Origin: Candidatus Peregrinibacteria bacterium CG_4_10_14_0_2_um_filter_43_11
Lineage (GTDB): Bacteria; Patescibacteriota; Gracilibacteria; UM-FILTER-43-11
Direction of reading: 5' to 3'
NCBI GenBank assembly: GCA_002792495.1
Contig: PFOK01000087.1
Coordinates: 1-23,189 of the forward strand
DNA: 23,189 bases
The stretch's first letter is position 1. Every line of letters begins with the position of its first letter. Shown here piece by piece: positions 21,130-23,189 of this stretch. The notes below the pieces were generated by a model. That model did not search any database, was not told the origin of the DNA, and worked only from the letters and a program-made list of their open reading frames with translations. A program made the translations under genes and the position numbers.

Positions 21130-22062
21130 TTAGTGATTTTTATACCAATTAATTGTTTCCCTAAATCCTTCTTCAAATGGAACGGAAGGCTTCCAGCCCA
21201 ATTCGTTTTGGATTTTGGAAGAGTCGATAGCATAACGAAGATCATGACCTAAGCGATCCGTGACGAACTCGATGCGATCTTCCGGAAGATTGAGAATTTC
21301 GAGCATTTTTTTGGTCACTTCCAGATTCGTATGTTCTTCATTGGTACCGATATTATACACTTCTCCCACACGACCTTTGTGCAAGATTAAATCGATCGCA
21401 CAACAGTGATCGATAACATGAAGCCAATCGCGGATGTTGGAGCCATCGCCATAAACCGGCACTTTTTCGTCGTTGAGTAATTTTTTGACGAAGAACGGAA
21501 TCAATTTTTCCGGATATTGATTTGACCCGTAATTATTGGAACAACGGCTGATCAAAACCGGCACATCATACGTTCGGTGATAAGCCAGACACAACATGTC
21601 CGCCGCTGCTTTAGAGGCAGAATAAGGGGAGCTCGGTTTGATCGGAGATTGTTCTGTAAAAAATCCTTCCTCAATATCCCCATACACTTCATCTGTCGAC
21701 ACTTGAATATAACGCGGATGTCTGTGTTTTCTAGCCGCCTCCAAAAGCACTTGTGTGCCGATCACATTCGTAGTTAAAAATGGTGAGGAATCATCAATGC
21801 TCCGATCCACATGGGTTTCTGCAGCAAAATTTACAATAACGTCCGTTTCACCTGTCAGTTCATCAACGAGTTTTGCATCCGCAATATCCCCTTGAAAAAA
21901 ACGATATTGAGGATGATCAGCGACATCGGATAAATTATCTAAGTTGCCTGCATACGTGAGTTTATCCAGATTCGTGACATGATAATCGGGATACGTTTTG
22001 ATGATATGACGTACAAAATGAGAACCGATAAAGCCCGCACCGCCAGTAACGAGTAGTTTCAT
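21130..22062 (-). CDS. rfbB: dTDP-glucose 4,6-dehydratase
   Basis: Extended SDR enzyme (RmlB) that converts dTDP-glucose to the 4-keto-6-deoxy sugar on the route to dTDP-rhamnose. 310 residues, slightly short but with all motifs: TGGAGFIGSH (6-15) for NAD, NFAAETHVDRSI (78-89), the catalytic STDEVYGD (122-129, Thr123, Asp124, Glu125), Tyr147 and Lys151 in SPYSASK, SRCSNNYGSNQYPEKLIPFF (172-191), and GDGSNIRDWLHVIDHC. rmlA, rmlC and rmlD are not in the window. A promoter with an extended -10 lies upstream beyond an AT-rich inverted repeat. Confidence 0.95.
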   Translation of the reverse strand: MKLLVTGGAGFIGSHFVRHIIKTYPDYHVTNLDKLTYAGNLDNLSDVADHPQYRFFQGDIADAKLVDELTGETDVIVNFAAETHVDRSIDDSSPFLTTNVIGTQVLLEAARKHRHPRYIQVSTDEVYGDIEEGFFTEQSPIKPSSPYSASKAAADMLCLAYHRTYDVPVLISRCSNNYGSNQYPEKLIPFFVKKLLNDEKVPVYGDGSNIRDWLHVIDHCCAIDLILHKGRVGEVYNIGTNEEHTNLEVTKKMLEILNLPEDRIEFVTDRLGHDLRYAIDSSKIQNELGWKPSVPFEEGFRETINWYKNH

Positions 22063-22066
22063 ATTT

Positions 22067-22158
22067 TTTATTTAATTTATTAGTTTATTACACTTCGTTT
22101 TTTATTAATCTATTTTTGCAATAAAGTAATAAATCAATAAACTAATAAATTAAATAAA
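22067..22158. repeat. AT-only inverted repeat with perfect 23-bp arms
   Basis: Arms 22067-22089 and 22136-22158 are perfect complements (begin TTTATTTAATTTATTAG and end in its complement), enclosing 46 nt that are also mostly A/T. It starts 4 nt upstream of the rfbB ATG, so it would form a hairpin in the rfbB leader if transcribed from 22169-22174. Confidence 0.85.
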
Positions 22159-22168
22159 CAACGGAGGC

Positions 22169-22177
22169 ATTGTACCA
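22169..22177 (-). promoter_or_regulatory. Extended -10 promoter candidate for rfbB
   Basis: Minus strand TGGTACAAT: TGn followed by TACAAT. The -35 is weak (TTTTAA at 17 nt). It would give a leader of about 100 nt consisting mostly of the inverted repeat. Confidence 0.4.
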
Positions 22178-22197
22178 GATTTTGAAGGCGATTAAAA

Positions 22198-22944
22198 CTA
22201 CAACTCACCCTCTTGTGACGCTTTGTCCATGCCTAATAATTTCTTTATTTGTTCCACTTTTTTTAAAAATCTATCCATTCGTTCATTGTATCCGCTCTCT
22301 CCTAGTAATTTGATATGAGCCGCAAATCTAATTAGGTCTGCTGTCCGTCTTTTTTCGGGGTCAGCATCCAGTTGGCGACGGATTGCCTGTGGAGTAATGC
22401 CCGCTTCTACGAGTACCTGCTGGAGAAAATCAGATAAAATTGCACTCAAAGAGTCAATCAAAGCGATAAAATCATCTACATTACAAATTTGCAATGCCGC
22501 TCTTTTAAAATCTTCAAATTTCTCGGTTTTTCCGGGAGGAACACTTGCGAGATCCAAAAGACGGGTACGAATACTTGTCATCAACTCGGTTAATTCGATT
22601 GTTCTTGTTTCGATGTCGCTGATTAGTGCTTCACCCTTTTCCCAATAGGCGCTTTTGTGCGCTATTTCCACTCTCATGCGGATAGTATCACACCACTGTC
22701 TGCTCTGCATCAATCGTTCCCCCATACGAACCGCTTGCTGCGCGCGATCAAAATTTTTCTCAATATCCTGCGCATCGTCTATTTTATGTTCTAAACTTCC
22801 TGTCGCTAATCCCCTGCATGATCCTGATGGCAAGTGAGCTACAAAAGCACGCACACACCAAACAAGCTCGGAAGTATAAATGTACAAAACATTCGCCATT
22901 TCCGAGGGGTCATTGCGATGCCTTTCTAAAAGTTCTTCTAACAT
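22198..22944 (-). CDS. Hypothetical helical protein, 248 aa
   Basis: No family recognised. Almost wholly alpha-helical by composition, with charged amphipathic stretches (KNFDRAQQAVRMGERLMQSRQW, DIETRTIELTELMTSIRTRLLDL, DRFLKKVEQIKKLLGMDK). No membrane segment or signal peptide. Starts with ATG and stands alone between rfbB and a transposase remnant. Two Cys near the N-terminus (WCVRAF, GSCRGL) show no metal-binding pattern. Confidence 0.65.
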   Translation of the reverse strand: MLEELLERHRNDPSEMANVLYIYTSELVWCVRAFVAHLPSGSCRGLATGSLEHKIDDAQDIEKNFDRAQQAVRMGERLMQSRQWCDTIRMRVEIAHKSAYWEKGEALISDIETRTIELTELMTSIRTRLLDLASVPPGKTEKFEDFKRAALQICNVDDFIALIDSLSAILSDFLQQVLVEAGITPQAIRRQLDADPEKRRTADLIRFAAHIKLLGESGYNERMDRFLKKVEQIKKLLGMDKASQEGEL

Positions 22945-22994
22945 ACGTTTTCAATGGCGGAGCATAAATCGGGTAGCGTAGTAAAAATAGGGCG

Positions 22995-23189
22995 TTATGA
23001 TTCTAATTTTCTGCATAATTCCACCCAATCCCTACTACGGGGATTTTTTAAATTGTGCAGAGGGTTAGCAATTTCTAACGGTGACCTGCCATTCAAATGT
23101 TTAAACTTCTTTCTGCAGCATTTGAATTTATGGAATCGGTAATTAAGGATCATGGCATTTATGTAATTTCTGGCAGTTTCTTCATTTTC
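22995..23189 (-). CDS. Probable transposase, C-terminal 64 residues (cut by window edge)
   Basis: An open frame enters from the right edge and ends with TAA at 22997-22995. The peptide contains NYINAMILNYRFHKFKCCRK, KFKHLNGRSPLEIANP and RDWVELCRKLES. The pattern INxxxxxYRFxxFxxCRxKFKxLNGxSPLExA resembles the C-terminal end of DDE-type transposases found in candidate-phylum genomes, where the LNGxSPLE motif ends the integrase core. The family is not fixed from this fragment. Two inverted repeats in this stretch (23027-23045, 23091-23127) are inside the coding frame. Confidence 0.5.
   Translation of the reverse strand, partial: ENEETARNYINAMILNYRFHKFKCCRKKFKHLNGRSPLEIANPLHNLKNPRSRDWVELCRKLES

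Noticed and set aside
23027..23049. Terminator-like AATCCC-TACTAC-GGGATT followed by T-run
   Set aside because: It sits inside the minus-strand transposase-like coding frame, no plus-strand gene precedes it, and the stem is only 6 bp.
23091..23127. Perfect inverted repeat ATTCAAATG/CATTTGAAT as a possible IS end
   Set aside because: It is within the coding frame of the transposase-like fragment rather than outside it, so it is not a terminal repeat.
1..23189. Alternative genetic code (UGA as Gly, as in Gracilibacteria)
   Set aside because: TGA ends the glycosyltransferase at the expected place and conserved proteins contain no in-frame TGA, so the standard bacterial code fits.

Overview
This 23.2 kb window comes from a bacterium with moderate GC content and the standard genetic code: TGA, TAA and TAG all end genes, and tryptophans are encoded by TGG. 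Genes are compact, mostly lack clear Shine-Dalgarno sites, and are separated by AT-rich spacers full of palindromes. The mix (TrmB-type regulator, GT4 glycosyltransferase, Wzx-like flippase, RmlB, DUF1361 membrane protein, many orphan proteins) suggests an uncultivated candidate-phylum lineage of the Peregrinibacteria/CPR kind. That placement is inference; no rRNA or marker tree is available here.

Layout. (1) 1-5.1 kb: the 3' end of carA, a possible tiny gene, a GT4 glycosyltransferase, miaB, then nadC and a membrane-anchored transglutaminase-like protein. (2) 5.3-11.5 kb: a folate (p-aminobenzoate) set, pabA-pabB then pabC, split by a 3.4 kb block. The block is bounded by two same-orientation paralogous coiled-coil genes with tandem repeats (21-nt and 33-nt units) and near-identical promoter modules; it also holds two orphan genes and a TrmB-like regulator. 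(3) 11.5-13.7 kb: flippase and rnhB. (4) 13.8-17.9 kb: a consensus-like promoter drives a secreted HELGH metallopeptidase whose stop overlaps the start of a membrane-anchored protein with GHGTW and RHTCG motifs. A paralogue of that protein follows with a +1 frameshift at an A-run, then, convergent, a NagB-like isomerase gene broken by one in-frame TAA. (5) 17.9-23.2 kb: acylphosphatase, DUF1361 protein, glmS, rfbB/rmlB, an orphan gene and the C-terminal end of a probable transposase.

Functional themes are envelope and sugar-nucleotide metabolism (GT4, flippase, GlmS, RmlB, NagB-like), cofactors (NadC, PabABC), tRNA modification (MiaB) and RNA-primer removal (RNase HII). The candidates for something undescribed are: the metallopeptidase plus GHGTW/RHTCG (possible caspase-fold) pair; the twin tandem-repeat coiled-coil genes bracketing an insert in the pab cluster; and structured or AT-rich repeats lying in frame inside nadC, pabB and the flippase gene, reminiscent of Rickettsia palindromic elements.
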